Positions 35,626 through 49,399 of a stretch of 64,000 nucleotides of DNA are shown here, in pieces. This stretch comes from Sclerodactyla briareus (Eukaryota > Echinodermata > Holothuroidea > Dendrochirotida > Sclerodactylidae). How positions within the stretch are numbered: position 1 is the first letter of the stretch; each line of letters begins with the position of its first letter. The stretch lies in assembly GCA_026419785.1 (NCBI GenBank), contig JAODTK010005544.1, forward strand, positions 1 through 64,000, given 5' to 3'. Below the pieces are notes generated by a model, which was not told the DNA's origin, did no database searches, and saw nothing but the letters and a program-made list of their open reading frames with translations. Position numbers and translations under genes: made by a program.

Positions 35626-36773
35626 TTTTTGGATGCAATGGTATCTGTATGTCCTCCTGAAATTTCTCGGAGATTGTGAGGGCGCTATTGCACTGGTTGT
35701 TTGAACTAGTTGCATTTTCTGCAGTATGCTATCCAGTGCATAATGAGAAATCTGTGGTGTCGACACATCATTAACGTCAACTGATCTCGTTGTTAAAACG
35801 GTAAAAAGTTAAAAACCCCGGTCGCCACATGCACATAAACAGATTTTGATACAGTGAACCAGCATGGGTCATGCGAATGCTTTTGAAAGTGGAACCAGGG
35901 AAGATCATTCAAACATAGACCTTTTTTTTTCCCTTTGTAAAATCACGCAGCAAACACAGTTTAAGTAATAATTTACTAGGGTCCGAACGTGTCTGTAACT
36001 TTTTCAGTTGTACTTGTTGTATCACGTTAGGCGCTAGCCTAGGCCTAGCTATTTAATTGAAAAATCGCACGGACTGAGTGACACTAGTGTTTGTTAATGT
36101 TAAGGGACACTGGCAGGCCTCGTAAATACAATAGAGGTTATGAGTACCGAGTGTGACGTCAGTTTGGCCGTGACGGACTGCCGGTGGGCTCAAACAAAAG
36201 ATTCGCTCTAATGAGTACACGTCGTAATTACGTTTCAACAGCCTACTGCGCTCTCGAGACCATTCTCAACTACCCTCAATTTGCGCACCTGTCCTTCACC
36301 TAACCACACTAAATTTGTAACCTAAGATGGTAGCCTAACTCCGAAAATCGGCAAAGTGTTTTCGGTCTTCATGACCGTTTCCATCGTTCTTCAATAGTCA
36401 AATCACAATTTTCCAATAGAAATTGAGTATCTTCTTGACATGTTATCTTACTTCCTGAGAAAAAAAGTCTGAATTATTGGCAGGTCCAGACTCAGTCCGA
36501 ATGCGCAAATTGAGGCGGGGTCAGATAAAATTACTGATTTTGTTATTTTTTTCTTACATAGTTTTCTGAATTTTCACCGGATATGGCCCATTTAGGTATC
36601 ATTCGAAAGCGTGAGGATTGTGATTCCAATAGTCGTATTATCATTAGGATCGGAGTCATAAAAAGGAAAATTTATCTGCAGTCAGAGTGCAAGGTTGCGC
36701 AAAATTTGAGGAGGACCATGATATGGGGCATGTGTGTCGTCCCTGATTGCAACCATCAATCGGGGCAAACAAG
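35626..36773. other. no gene recognised
   Basis: Unassigned. Contains TAGCCTAGGCCTAG at 36034-36047, a word frequent in some marine deuterostome genomes. Confidence 0.4.
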
Positions 36774-36828
<55 letters not shown>

Positions 36829-36869
36829 AAAAAAAAAAACCCTCCCCCCAAAAAAAACAAAAAAAAAAT
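36774..36869 (+). repeat. poly(A) tract (A54 plus interrupted A-rich tail)
   Basis: An uninterrupted run of 54 A at 36774-36827, then C/A-rich sequence with a CCCTCCCCCC island. It could be a retroposon tail, but no source element is evident upstream, or an expanded microsatellite. Confidence 0.9.
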
Positions 36870-39800
36870 GATTGCATTTTGTGATAAAAAAATTCCGAGG
36901 GATGAGAGAGGAAAAGGAAGAAATACATCTTGATTCACGTAGTGACCTCATTTGGACTTAAAATCAGTGTTTGTTGAGCCATCAAATTAGCAGATTAGGC
37001 TATATAAAGAAGGGCCAAATCGTAGTGGACCAAAATTTCGTACCAGCATTTTTTGCGTAACTGGATCCTAGATTGCGCGTGTTTTATAACTAACGCGCAC
37101 TGATGAGCTAACAATACGAAATGGAATCTTTTGAACGACGCGGAATGCACGCTCCATTCACCCTTTTTATGACGGGCAAAGAAGAAGCGCGGTTAAATTT
37201 TGACGAAAACGATTTGTTACAGTCATCATCCCATGCATATGTATTGCCGCGTCTATATTAGTGTGGACAACGTGGTGTTTCCATGTGAAGGCCGAAGCCT
37301 TGGACTCTTATAGAGCCAGGATATATATTCAGATTGGGTTTATAAGAGAATAGCGCCATCATACTGAGGGGTATAGGGCTAAGTATAATGTTAATGTTCT
37401 TACCAAATCAGTAACACGTGAATGTCGGTGTTCTTGTCGCCCCTTACTTGTGTGGGCGGGGGCAGCGAAAAAGTAAGGAGGGGAGTGGGGATTCGGACCT
37501 CAACCTTCGCTCTACGCCAAAAAGTATCCGTCGCTCGAACAGTTTTTGTTTTAGGGACTATCTTAGAAGTTCCTCTCATTTTGTGTCTCAGGAGAAGTGT
37601 GTGAGGGGGGGGGGTCTCACCCTACTCACAATGGTGCCACCATGAATCAAGTGGGTGGCCTCCAGACGTCTTACGTCCCTATGTCCCTCCCCCCCCCCCC
37701 CCCCAGCTAGGAAAAAGGAAGTAGGCAAGAGAAAAAGGGGAAAAGGAAGAAAAGAGGAAAAGATGGAAAAGGGACTATGAAAAGAACAGAAGGAAAGGGG
37801 AATTTTAAAGGAAGAAGACAGGAAAGAGAGAGGGCGATGGAAAGAAAACAGGGAATGAAAAAAGGACACCAGACAAATATATTCTCCAAGCAATCCTTTC
37901 ATCACAAGGATTGATTAAGTTATTGGCAGTTGTCCTTCCTCTGCGAATGGGATGTCACGAAGGGTTATCTCTCAGGACCAATGATTTGCAATGCCAAATT
38001 GTTGGTTGCTTGTTACTGTTTTTGCATTTCCGCAACAAAATAACTATTTGCATGTCATGGTTAGCGAAGTCTAAGTGCATTATAGTCATTTGAAAGGATA
38101 GAGGCTTTCCCAGTCCCCTTACTGTTCCCAATATTTTTCGATAGCATCCAACATCAGTTCATCTCACACATTCCACATTCGGGAGAATTGATACCATTAT
38201 CTTCATCAAAGTAAAACTGGAAAGAGGGCTGTAGCGAGCTGGACACCTTTCTGAGTGGTACACTGTATGTATGCGGCCTCGAGGCAAAACGGGCCGGTCG
38301 AGGCCATGCAAATTCGGCATCGAGGCCGGCCTCAACTAAACCACTGCTGGAAAAGAGAGATGTACCAGATAGATAAATAATGAAGTGTGTTTTTGCTGTT
38401 TTTTCTATCCTGTTAAATGTGGGGATTCTGAAAGGCAATCAATATCCAGGATGATACTTCAGTGTCAGTATTTCTTATTTTCTAAATTGGATTAGAGTGA
38501 CCTGACAGTGTAGAGAAAGTTCACTTTTGCATTTCCCAGCCTGTAGCACAGCACTCCTCAATTGGCCTTGAAATGAGTGCTCTCTAGATGTTATGTAATG
38601 CCCTTCAGTGATCCCAGCATGGAAGTTCTTCCATATATAAGATACATATTGTCATGGTGACCGATCATTGGCATGTCTGTCCAAATGGTGTTCTGTAGAG
38701 GCTTAGAATTTAGTACGTAAGAGAATCTTAGTGGAGGTCCATGTCAATCATGTCCTACTGACCAGGGTAAATCGGCACCAGCTTCTAAAATCTAGGAGGG
38801 AAATGTCCACTCTGTGGAGTATGTGTGAGGTTATAATTGAAAATGAGGAAAGATTGAGGGACTTGCAATACAGTCATAATAAACAGTTCAGAAGTTCGGC
38901 GGAGGGAATGCTCCCTCTATGTTTTTTTTTGGAGGGGAATTGTCTTAAGACAGAATCCTATTCCCCCCATGCCAGCACTGCGTGGTAATTTCCCTGTTAA
39001 TTTCTGTGAATAATATTTACTTTAAGGAGCCTAGAGACAGTAAAAAGCCGTCATAAAAGTGGGGAGGACTGCTGAATGGAGGAGTGGAAAAGGCATTATC
39101 TTTTGCAAATAAAATTTTCAATCCCCCACCACCGTTTCCCATGTAGGCCATATCAGTTGACGTCAAGTGTCATGGAAGAACGGCCCATTAACATGACGCC
39201 ACATGTTCTTACTTCCAACTTGTGCACGCCTCACCGAAAGTTGAGCCAGGTATCAAAAACCCCTCGTTCGCCTTCAACCACACAGGTGACCATGTCTCAA
39301 CCACTGGGTGGTTTCATGGGACATTAACCAAGTGGGGGGGGGGGATGGGTGTCTCCCAGGTCCCCCAAAAAGTGTGAGCTATTGGACTCAAGCCCACATT
39401 TTTTTACATTGGTATACTGCCGAATTTCAGAGGATAAAACCAGTCAAGGCCCAGCAAGGGATGCAGGACCTGATTTTAAAAACACACTGCACATATTGTT
39501 CAGGTGCGAATCCTCACCAGTACACAGAATAAGGCATACCTCTTTGGCGGCATCTTATGTGAGGGTGGGGGGTAATCACAGCAGACAGCAACTTGTAAAG
39601 TGCCTACAACTCGTTAGATACGAGGGAACTGAGTGCCAAAGAATAGAGTGTAAAAAGGGTGGATGTCATTGGCTACTCGTAGGTGGTGAGGTGCATTTTT
39701 AGCAATGTTCCCCTGGAAATCCGGATCTGTGACAGTGTTTTTTTTTTTGTGCCCCTTTGTGGAAGCCACTGGTTTCCACTACATAGCTGTCATCCACAGT

Positions 39801-42800
39801 AAAGCTCTGGGTCTTGTCAAGCCTATAAAAATCACAGCTTGAACGTTGAGGATACAGTTACTATAACAACAACAACAAAAGCAGTTACACCTCATTAGTC
39901 TACTTAGGCTAGGATAGGCATAGATCAATATTACACGGCACTGTAATTAGTTTCCTTCATGCTGTCAGGAAATTGTCTCTCTCCGGTAAACCTGGGAATT
40001 ACTCAGTGATTGTTCATGGTCGGATTTGTAGTGGTTTCCGCCCTTCTCCAATGATTTGGGCTCATCCGCGAAGAAAAACGCCTGTGCCGAAATTGAAATA
40101 CCAGCGTATACGGGGGTTGCGAGTTCTTGCACGGGGCACCAGGTTCGCGATAATAGTTTAGAGCCGATGCTTTTACGTTGCTAGCTGTGATGAACATAGT
40201 CACTTCGGTACTCTATATTGTGGAGAAGGGAAAGCTGTTTCTATGGTCCAAACCCATTCCCAAAAAAAATACGATGTTCATATGTGGCGTTATTGGCCAT
40301 CAAATTTTGGGCCATAGGCAGAGAAATTCACTGATCCTAGCAGAAGTTCTGTTGTTTTTCTCTCATCAAATTACACCTACCAACAGTCCAACCCACGTAC
40401 CAGTATTTCCTCTCCTATAAGACGAGGGCCTTGCCTAGGTACGTATCAGAAGAACATTACGTAGGCACCCTTTCCCATTGAAGGTGACCAAATCGTCACC
40501 TCATGCCTCCAAACTTCTCCCTCCGATTACACACCCCTCTATACCTTTCGAAACATCATTAAGACCATGCTAATCCACGGCAAGGTTAAAAAATCTAATT
40601 ACTTCAAGGTTGATACTTACAAGCTTAATCTTGAAATAAAAAATTGGGAAACAATCACCCCGTTTTCCCAGCCTGTCTTGGCTTTGAAAATACTTTTAGT
40701 AACTTCTGGAACTGTGCTTCACATCTCAAAGCATATCCTGAATGAACCAAGATTTCCCTGAATTTCCGAGATACTCCACAAACCTACGAAAATCAAAACA
40801 CACTGGAGATAATTTCATTCCGAAATTCTGAATTGGCAGTTAGGGCAACCAATGTCCTGAATTTGGGTGGAGTGGAAACACTGCTTTGTAAATACAACAA
40901 CTTTGGATCAAAAGGAGAGCCTTTATTGACTCTCCTGAGTAGATTTGGGGGTAAATATGGGTAATTCTCATCCCAAAGCCCAATATGGGGAATCAATGAA
41001 GTTCTAAAACATTTTTAACTACACTTATGGCTCTGGGGATATGATTAGATAAGCTTGTCAGAAACAAAAGTGAAAATAGAAAGTTGGTTGATTAGCGCAG
41101 TTTAAGCGCCTAGCCTAAAAACAGCCGAGGCCCCGAGTTGTGAACGAAGGCTAGTACAGGTTTACTAAAAGTGCGATGCGCGGCTAGCTAGCCTAGGCCT
41201 AAAAGCTTTCGAATTGAAATTAATGTTGAAGGTCAAAGAAAACGGGGAAAGAATGTTGCAAAGTGGTGAAAGTGTGTATAATTTATTATTGCATAGGGGG
41301 ATGTGGCCCTTTGACCTTTGCAAAACAATGCTTCAACATACACAAACTTCAAAGGACTCCGTAACGGAAAAGTCGTATGAACTTTCGGTTTGAACTGAGC
41401 ATATACGTTTTTATCAGCTATTATATGGGCTCCTTCATAAATAATCCTGCGGGTGTCCTTTATGTTATACTTGAGGAGGGTCAATACTGCTCTAATGGAG
41501 AGCAAAAACTACAACTTGAACATTCACATTGGTGACTAAGCATAAACTGGCACAGTTTGTATACATCACTGATGGGCAGTTCACCAGATGGGCGCCAATT
41601 TCTAAAATTGCCGATGGTTATACTGCCAGTGTGGTTAGCCTAGCCTAAATTGGGCTGCTGGTTGGTGGGTAAATCCATGTAATCTTGCACAAATTCTGAC
41701 GATTCAAGTCTCCTCTATTCAACTACTTAGGCCATTTTTCGCCAAACCGTTAGTTTTTAGTGATTTTCCAGCTCTCATTTCCCTGGAACAGATTCTTTCC
41801 TTGCTGGCCTCCGCTGCCTAGTGCCTTACCTAACAACCAATCCTTGATGTGTGTGGACAAACCATGGGAGTGGCGGTAACCAAAGTCAATTGGAATCACT
41901 CCCCCAAACATTACCTATGCTAATGCGCAAGAAAATTGTGTTCCAAATCAAATTTTTGAAAGATTGGTTTTAAAAGAAGTCAATTTCCACCAAATTCCAC
42001 AAAACAAAACACCATAACAACCAAGATTATCTTCGAATTATTACATTTAGGACGTTAGCCCGACATCATGTTAAGTATACGGCCGCGCTAGCCGAGTTGT
42101 TGGGCCCCTACCGTGCGAGTCGCCGTCCCCTGTAGCCGGAAGCTTGCTCGATGAATGTGAAGTATTTACTGGCGATGTATATATTGAATTACACCGGTCT
42201 TCCGTCCGAGAAATTGTTGACATGGATCATAGCACATGATACGATGTGCAATTGATGTTCTTCAGCAGCAGGGCATGGGAAAACAACTGCCACTACATTA
42301 TGCACAACATCTCATTCTTCACGTTGTGATATTTCGCACAACTGGTACATAGCAGTAGTTATATTATAAACATAGTGTTCTGTAGCAAATCACTTGTTGT
42401 AAAGGAACATTGTGAAAACAACAATATGATTTCTCCCAAAAAAAGGTTAAAATGATGTGAAAACAGACATGGTAATGGGTAAATGTCAATGCTTTTCACC
42501 AAAGTTCGAAGCACATTTTGTGTGATGAGGTGTCTCAGACGGTGGATTCCAGTTTCTAGCACTAAAACGGGTCCCCGTATAAAGTGATAGTAAATCCAAC
42601 AGCTTAGGCAAGGTTTAGCCTGGGGACAGAAAAGAGGGACCCCTGTTTGATACTTTCTAGAAAAAAGAATAGTGACCTAAAAGAACATGATTTATGGACC
42701 ACAAGAAAATTCAAACAAGAGGGATTTCGGGGGGAATGCGGATAACTTTTTGTAATGCGGGCTGAAAGTCCCCAGTTTCATTTCACTGTCTAAGCCATAT

Positions 42801-45470
42801 ACTATATAGGGGCCTAATGGAAAAGTGACATGCGTTGACATGGTAAAAAAAACCCAAGAATTAAAGGAGTAATTGTTGAAGAGCCAACATGCATCAGTGA
42901 TAATGGGTTATTAAACATAAAACATACGTACAGTGTAGGCCTCGAAATAATTTGAAATCCTCTCCATCGCACCAACCATTGTGTGGAATCTGATGGAAAC
43001 TAAGGAAATAATGATTACAGAATACACAAGGCTTTACCACTTTTTTTCAAAGGGGTGGTGAGGGTAGGACTAATGTTTGTACCCGTTACACCCAATTTAT
43101 TGATACACTGAAGTGTGGATAACGAATGATCGAGCCAAAACCTCAGTCCGAATTACAGGTGAAGGTATGATGAGCCGCCGGGAATCACTGCATTTTGTTT
43201 GTTTAGCACTTTTGCACATTTTACTTCCAGAAACGTGCAATAAACTCAGGTGCTGGTCAAGTGTTTATTATTCCATCTCTGGAGAAAACTAAATGTAGGA
43301 AACAAAACAGCAGTCATATAAAAGCTCCGCACAACATTTTACTGATTACCCGTACTGTAGCATGGGGGGGGGGAGTTCGGACATCGTCGTGCCTCTGCCA
43401 TTCATTCCGAAGCTAACTGCGATACTCATATTTCTTTAACTGATCATGGTCATTTACAAAATGAACTGTTTATACACATTAAATATAAGTTTTGCCATAG
43501 TTTCGATGCTGGATAGCAAATTGATAAATGAGAAAATAATCCTGGAGCTCGTGACTTATAATACTGTTCAGCGACGACAGTGGCAGTTAAGGTATGACAA
43601 ATGGTACATATTATTTCCTTTTGCAGGGCGAGTGAAAAGAGTCTGCAGGCGACCAAACATTTGAGATCACTAAGCCGTCGCCGGCGGTGTGAAAAAAAAA
43701 AAGTTAAGGGAAAGCCTGAATATACCAAACTGTATGACTTTGAAGGGACACTATAGACCCAAAATGGAAGCCTTATTCGCACGTAAGTGCAAGAATTTTT
43801 TCCAAATACCAAGCAGAATATGTAAGATTCACCCTTTTTTGAGTGCACAGTACAATATTAATAATTCCCAAACTTCGGAGTAGAGGGGCAAGTTTAAAGC
43901 ATTTACATGTATGAGTAGGCGAAATATACCGTCAAAATCTAGAAGGGGGGCAACTGCCCCAAGTTGCCCCCCCCCTGTATCCCCTTAGTATAGCGCAGAG
44001 GATTCAAGTTTTAGGTTTAGCAGAGATTAGTGCTATAAACCTATCCGACTATGACGTGGCGGGTGAGTGTTATACAGTGTCATATCTTCCCAACATCGTA
44101 CTGGACGTTTTACGTTTTCGACTAGAAAATACTCACTTAGGATGTCAAGTGTTAAGTGTAATGAATATGTTAATTTTGATTCCCTCCCAAGATTTTTTTG
44201 AGGATTTCTCGAGGCTAGGTAACAAGGTAGGCTAATTCAGGAGGGACCGTACAGAGTTCATTTTCCGCACATAAATTATTTTTATGTGGGGATTCTGCGG
44301 TTTGTGCAGCCAATTCTGCAATCTTGTGCTTAGATGTTAGTAAAGTTCCTAGTTTTAGGCCTGTCCAATTAGGCCCGTTAGCCTAAGGAAAAGTTAAAAT
44401 TAGCACTACAGTACAAGTATAGGCCTACAGATTATGCAGTTAATTATTAGTTCTGCAAGCCACATATACGTGTGTTCTGTTACCAAACAGGTGAAAACAA
44501 TCAAGCATGAAATGAATGATTTTAAAGAATTTAATAAATGTATTTCAAATTTCGGAGGGGGAAAGCTAAATTAGGGACAACACTGTAAGTGATGTCCCTA
44601 ATTTTCAGCCCCATATGGGAAAATTACATGTTATAATGTGCATTGTTTATCTTGAATCTTGCAGCTTTCACATTGGCTTATCCCATGAAGTTGGACCACA
44701 TAGAAATTTGTGGTGACTCCTATGAAATTATCAATTAATGGTGTCTTATGATTCTGAAATTGGTTGCTCTCATCAAACTATACATTTCAAGCCAAGCAGT
44801 GAGTAACTTTTGAATAAAAAGTACCTTTGAAGCTGATGAATCCTTCATTTCTTCTTGACCATAATATGGATTCTGTCTGCTGTTCTTTGCACAGAAATGG
44901 TGACGTGGGGAACATCACTTTTCCTGATTACGAATGATTGACCAGAAAGCACCAACTCATATTTTCATGTTGGAATTAGAAATGGATGTGGCTTCTTGAT
45001 TAAAAAAATACCTTGAAACAACCAGAAAATCGTCACATGTTCTTCGCAAGATTTTACAAATATGTAGGCCTTGCTGTTCACAAACGGGTCGTTTCTTGTG
45101 TACAGTAAAGATGTGATAATAATCCTTGCAGCTGTTGCCTCATGTGGAACGCTCTGAGAAGGACCATAGGCCTACTTCCTCAAAATTGAATTTATTAATC
45201 TCAATCAAGATTGTATATATACAGACCTAAAATAACCTGGTTAACAACATGGAAAATGTGCACTCTTGTCTCTTAATACAGGTTTGGTGAGCCATGGACT
45301 ATTTATTTCTATCGCAAGGTTATAATGAAGAAGCCTATTTTTGGTTGTTTGATTGTGTGAGACTTCTGTGACCTGAACCAAAGTCCATAGTACACATGCA
45401 GTGATTGAACAGTCTGATGAATTTTTGTCTTGTGAACATTCTTCATCACGCTTCTACTTTTGCAGGTAGA
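36870..45470. other. long stretch with no recognised gene
   Basis: Apart from homopolymers (C16 at 37689-37704, G11 at 39334-39344, G10 at about 43364-43373) and TAGGCCTA-type words near 41190 and 44400, I recognise no repeat partner and no protein motif. The longest frames are 37588-37905 (-, low complexity), 38731-38988, 39076-39327 and 39349-39702 (+), and 43450-43848 (-). All are within what chance allows in AT-rich DNA. It may be intergenic or intronic. Confidence 0.45.
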
Positions 45471-45640
45471 TAGGATGTTTCCACCAGGCAGCACTTCTTG
45501 ACGGTTTATTGGGCCTCAGAAGCAGCCTCGACCTCCAGTGTTTGTCTGTGTTTGTTATCACCCTTTTGGCGAAAATACCATCCAAAAAAACCGGAGAGCA
45601 AGTCCACCCTGGTGTTCCAACACTCTAGCCTCAGCCCACA
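45471..45640 (+). CDS. candidate exon, function unknown
   Basis: A pyrimidine-rich 3' splice site (CTTCTACTTTTGCAGGTAG, ending near 45470) is followed by an open frame reading FHQAALLDGLLGLRSSLDLQ and then CLSVFVITLLAKIPSKKTGE before a stop near 45628. The composition is protein-like, but no downstream donor was settled and I recognise no family. A second frame (45498-45773) overlaps. Treat as speculative. Confidence 0.18.
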
Positions 45641-45927
45641 CAGTATATTGGCCATGTCCTCACAGGACACTGCTTTGCAGGTTAAAATATGGTCAAAGAT
45701 TTCCCCTTTCTCTGGAAAATCCTTGAGATTTGAGAAAGAGAAAAAATACCTCCAGGAAGCGACGCCTCGTTAGTTCATGGCGGAAAATCAAAGATCATTG
45801 AAAACATTTGCCTGTTTTGACAACCTAAATACCTTGGTCAGTCGGGTCATTATTGATGATTGAATCGAACAAATCAGATTTCCTTTTAAGAAAAAACGCC
45901 ATTTCATCACCCAGAGAAAAGAGAAAA

Positions 45928-46375
45928 TTAGGATTTCAGACTGAAGGGGGGAGATCGGTGATCTACTTCCCAGAAGGATAGCGGAGTGGTATCAGGGTGG
46001 AACAAACATCCGGGGTCAAAAATACCGGTAGTCACAGGACGTCTTTCCCTAGGTAGCTTACTTGCAGTAGCGATGGGCGCGGTCTTGGTCTTTGCTTCAT
46101 GGTTCTGCTGTGATGCAGGGGATTTTATGGCTATGGGTTTTTTAAGTCTCCTTCGGGATGTTTGCAGTAAGTCTCGTCGGTCGGCTTTGAGCAGTACATG
46201 GACTTGAATCTTCTGCTCCTCCGGGTTTGAGAAAGTGGTCGGCTTCCTGGAGTTCACTGATAGCATTTGTATGGGGAAGTAAAATGGGGATCCGAGGGAG
46301 CAGGTTGAGAATGGTTGCCTCGGTATCATCCAAGCACTGGTCGAATATAGAGGGCAAGTTATCGCCGTAGCTCAT
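45928..46375 (-). CDS. possible coding region with a frame change, function unknown
   Basis: Two overlapping - strand frames read as one protein-like sequence if a frameshift is allowed near 46200-46240. The first (46375-46142) begins MSYGDNLPSIFDQCLDD and continues ATILNLLPRIPILLPHTNA. The second (46329-45928) supplies a basic stretch, RRDLLQTSRRRLKKPIAIK. The region around its first codons resembles 22385-22430, which argues for a repeat-derived (retroposon) ORF rather than a host gene. No known domain was recognised. Confidence 0.25.
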
Positions 46376-46639
46376 TCACGATCAAGATGGCCGGGAATTC
46401 TTGAAGCCTTACTATGCATTCGTGACCTACACAATCAACATCAAATCGAATCCTCAGTCATTGAGATTATTATACTGCTGAGATACTGTCATTACTGACC
46501 GCGCCGTAAAGCTACACCATTGGGTCGAGTTGTGAGGGCATAATTTTATTGTGTCCATAACACGGGGTGCGTTTTAGTCGACGGTTAGAATAGATACTTC
46601 GCTCGAAGAGGTCGACGACTCGAAAGCAAAACGAAAAAG

Positions 46640-46795
46640 AGTCACGTGATCGATAATCAGCAGTGTTGTCGAGGGGACGTAATTTTGTATATGAAATCAG
46701 TGCTAGCTGGGCGTGGCCTATTATCAGTTTCCTGGGACTGTTACCTCTGTGATCAGTAATTGTGTTGCACATGACTCATCAGCCAATCAGGTCTC
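46640..46795. promoter_or_regulatory. promoter-like cluster of binding motifs
   Basis: Within 150 bp lie CACGTG (46643-46648, E-box), GGGCGTGGCC (46709-46718, GC/KLF-type box), TGACTCA (46772-46778, AP-1 palindrome core) and AGCCAATCAG (46781-46790, CCAAT box). Exact consensus words in this density are suggestive. The possible - strand ORF at 46375 and candidate + strand exons from 47.9 kb lie on either side, so it could be bidirectional; both are inference. Confidence 0.3.
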
Positions 46796-47901
46796 TCAAT
46801 TGATTGCTAATGACCTTAATTATCTAACACTAACATTCGACTAAAATGCAGCCAGTGTGACTAGGCCTCAACCATTGGTTTTTCAAGATCTGCTGTTGAA
46901 CAGTAGTCCCAAAAACAATCATTGACACCACAACGGCCAGAGGCAATAGGGTCTGTCTTCCTATCTAAACAGCACAACGATGAAAGTTCCTTATTCCTAT
47001 CAATTTTCATTCATCACAGATCTTGTTACCAGTTGCAGAATTCTCGTAACATTCACCGATTGGTTTGTTTGCACACAAGTTACTCACCAGTGACACTAGC
47101 TTCGATCCTTAAAAAAAAAAGACATGGCCTGCCTCTCACGCCATTGGGTGTCACCTATTTCTCTATGGACCCTGCAGAATGGTAACAATCTCCCCCAACC
47201 ATTGCTGACGGGATGATGAGCATGAGTTTCACAAGAGGCAGCAACTACTGGTTGTGTCCAATGGTACGGTCCTCTCCTGCATACCAATATCCTCTATCAA
47301 AATACCTGTGGGGCGCATTCGCCGCATGAATTAGTATAAGAGGTTCGCATTTTGTGACTATAGCCCACAAAAGTGTTCGCTGCTATTTAATATAACTACT
47401 GTTGTTTCATTTTACCAGTGGGTAATGGTCGTCTGTTCTACCGGATGAATGCTATTCCTCCCTGGGTCAGATATAACCTGTAGCAAGGACTAGGTCTGGG
47501 CGAGGCCCGGCTGATGGAAGATTGTGCTCAGAAAATCAGCTGGCAGACACAGAGGTTGGTTACTCTCTCCATGCTAATGATACACAATTTATGTGTTATG
47601 TATCTTCTTTTAACCGTAATTCCTCGCTCTACCCCGGTCCGTTGAAATTCGGAAGAGACCTAGCGCTTCCTTGATTGTGTGTGTATCATGTGCTGGGTTG
47701 TGCACAATACCGTATCAGGATTGCGGCAAGAATTTTCCGCTTTCTAAATGTCAAATTATGCTTTATTCTGCTTCCTTCAAGTTTGTACATTAGTTTTGTA
47801 CAGAGGGGAAAGGCTATTTTCTGCTCTTTAAAAGTATTATGCGGAAAATTCTTGACACTACTCTAGGAACACACGCGAACTGTATTTGAAACCCTTTTCA
47901 G
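46796..47901. other. no gene recognised
   Basis: The ORF at 46922-47185 (+) and its shadow on the - strand lack motifs. Confidence 0.4.
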
Positions 47902-47970
47902 AGGACTTGCATTTGAGGGTTTATGGGAAGCCCTCTCTTCTCTACTAAATGGTCTTGTGTGCTCGGCCTG
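47902..47970 (+). CDS. candidate internal exon, function unknown
   Basis: ACCCTTTTCAG precedes, and GTATATG follows directly. The frame reads GLAFEGLWEALSSLLNGLVC across 69 nt without a stop. No family recognised. Confidence 0.15.
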
Positions 47971-48027
47971 GTATATGTGGCCTCATTCCATAGTATAGAA
48001 ATACACGCACCACATCCTTGTTTGCAG

Positions 48028-48153
48028 AACCAACTGAGGGTCCACATTGAAGGTTTCTACAAGTATTTCTCTGCTATGCTTTCCGTCCACAGGATTTTTC
48101 TGAAGCAAGACCATTTTTGTGAATATCGTCATGTGGTTTTCCGTCCTGACTGA
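48028..48153 (+). CDS. candidate exon, function unknown
   Basis: CCTTGTTTGCAG is followed by an in-phase frame starting NQLRVHIEGFYKYFSAM and ending CEYRHVVFRPD at a TGA (48151-48153). It could be a terminal exon or chance; no family recognised. Confidence 0.15.
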   Translation, partial: NQLRVHIEGFYKYFSAMLSVHRIFLKQDHFCEYRHVVFRPD

Positions 48154-48471
48154 TTTGATGTTTTGATGGGTTCGTGGAAGTGGTCCAATCTCTGAGATGA
48201 GCCCGTGCCACCCCCATCATGGGGATCGTGGAATCTGCAAACTGTTACTAATAAGGCCGGGGGGGGGGGATTGATCAAGGACCTTTGTTGGGACCACAAC
48301 ACTTGTAGCCCTCCCTCGTTAGCCCCTCCTAAATTGAATCTAATGATGAGCTTATACTGATTTCCCAATTATATCTGATGGAGGGCTATTATCTGAAGAA
48401 TCTGTTCTCTCTCTCTTTGCAGTGAATCTCCGTGAGAGGGAGGGCACTCCATTCTCTCCATTTTGATGTCA

Positions 48472-48605
48472 GGGCTGGTGGGTGGCCATGTATGCCCCAG
48501 AGAGTGTGCAGCCCGACCAGACTGTCCATCCGGCGGTGGATTCTGCGTACAACGTGCGCTCTTCAACTCTGATTCCCACGGGAGCACATCTAACCCGTGT
48601 CAGCT
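48472..48605 (+). CDS. candidate Cys-rich or alternative-frame exon
   Basis: Two acceptors are present: TCTCTCTCTTTGCAG (ending 48421) and TCTCCATTTTGATGTCAG (ending about 48471). GTGAGG follows at about 48606. From the second acceptor one frame reads GGHVCPRECAARPDCPSGGG (four cysteines); another reads AMYAPESVQPDQTVHPAVDS and stays open to 48724. I cannot choose between them and recognise no family. Confidence 0.2.
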
Positions 48606-48724
48606 GTGAGGATCCAGGTCTCGGCTCGGTTTCTTTCCAAGTTTGTTGGCACCTCTTTGATCTACTTCATGCTTCAGTCAACTTTGCCTTTATCGTTTCA
48701 TCGTGTACCAGAGCAGCTGTATAG

Positions 48725-49399
48725 TTGCCATGTGGGAGGCAAAATGAAGGCTGTCGTGGAAATATTAATAATAGAACCAAATATGGGTGAGTGGAATCTA
48801 GTTCAAGACCGTTAGAGCTTCTCCACTTCCTATACCAATTAACATTACAGTCACCACACTATTATGTTTATTTTTGAATACCCACAAAAAAATGTTGCTT
48901 GCGAATGACGTTTCTCCTATCTCCTAGATTAAAGCAACCAAACAATAGTTCATGCCTCCGAGGCGTAATTTTACTAGATGTGATATAGTAAATGTGCCTA
49001 ATTTTAAAATGGCGAAATATTATTCCACTTGGCTTAACGCTTTCATTTTACTTCAATACGTATTTTATTTCAATTGCGTAGTATTTTTTGGAACAGTGAA
49101 TGCACTTACCAGACTGCTAAGTGGATCACCAAGATCATACTACCAACTCAGAGAACAACACCCATACCGCATATGTGTGTTACCTAACCCACAGTGGAAA
49201 TCCTTGAGTACTAGAGGATGCTCCGATATCGACTCCTTGTGTCGATAGCCTCTAATATTTTGTAGTTGTGGAAGCAACCCTTTATATGGCCAACTCCACA
49301 GTTGAAATTAGATATACACAAAATCTTTCTGACAGTATATAACATGACTGAGTATTTATTTGAAAATTGAAGTGAAGTGCGCCCAACTGATCCTGGGTT
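48725..49399. other. no gene recognised
   Basis: An ORF at 48952-49248 (98 codons) begins with an ATG but has no recognised domain. Confidence 0.4.

Noticed and set aside
36583-36951. ORFs of 89-116 codons around the poly(A) tract
   Set aside because: They consist largely of Lys or Phe runs translated from A54/T54.
37100-37121. CTGATGAG followed by CGAAA, resembling a hammerhead ribozyme core
   Set aside because: The intervening sequence makes only one base pair where stem II is needed, and no stem III/cleavage site arrangement is visible.
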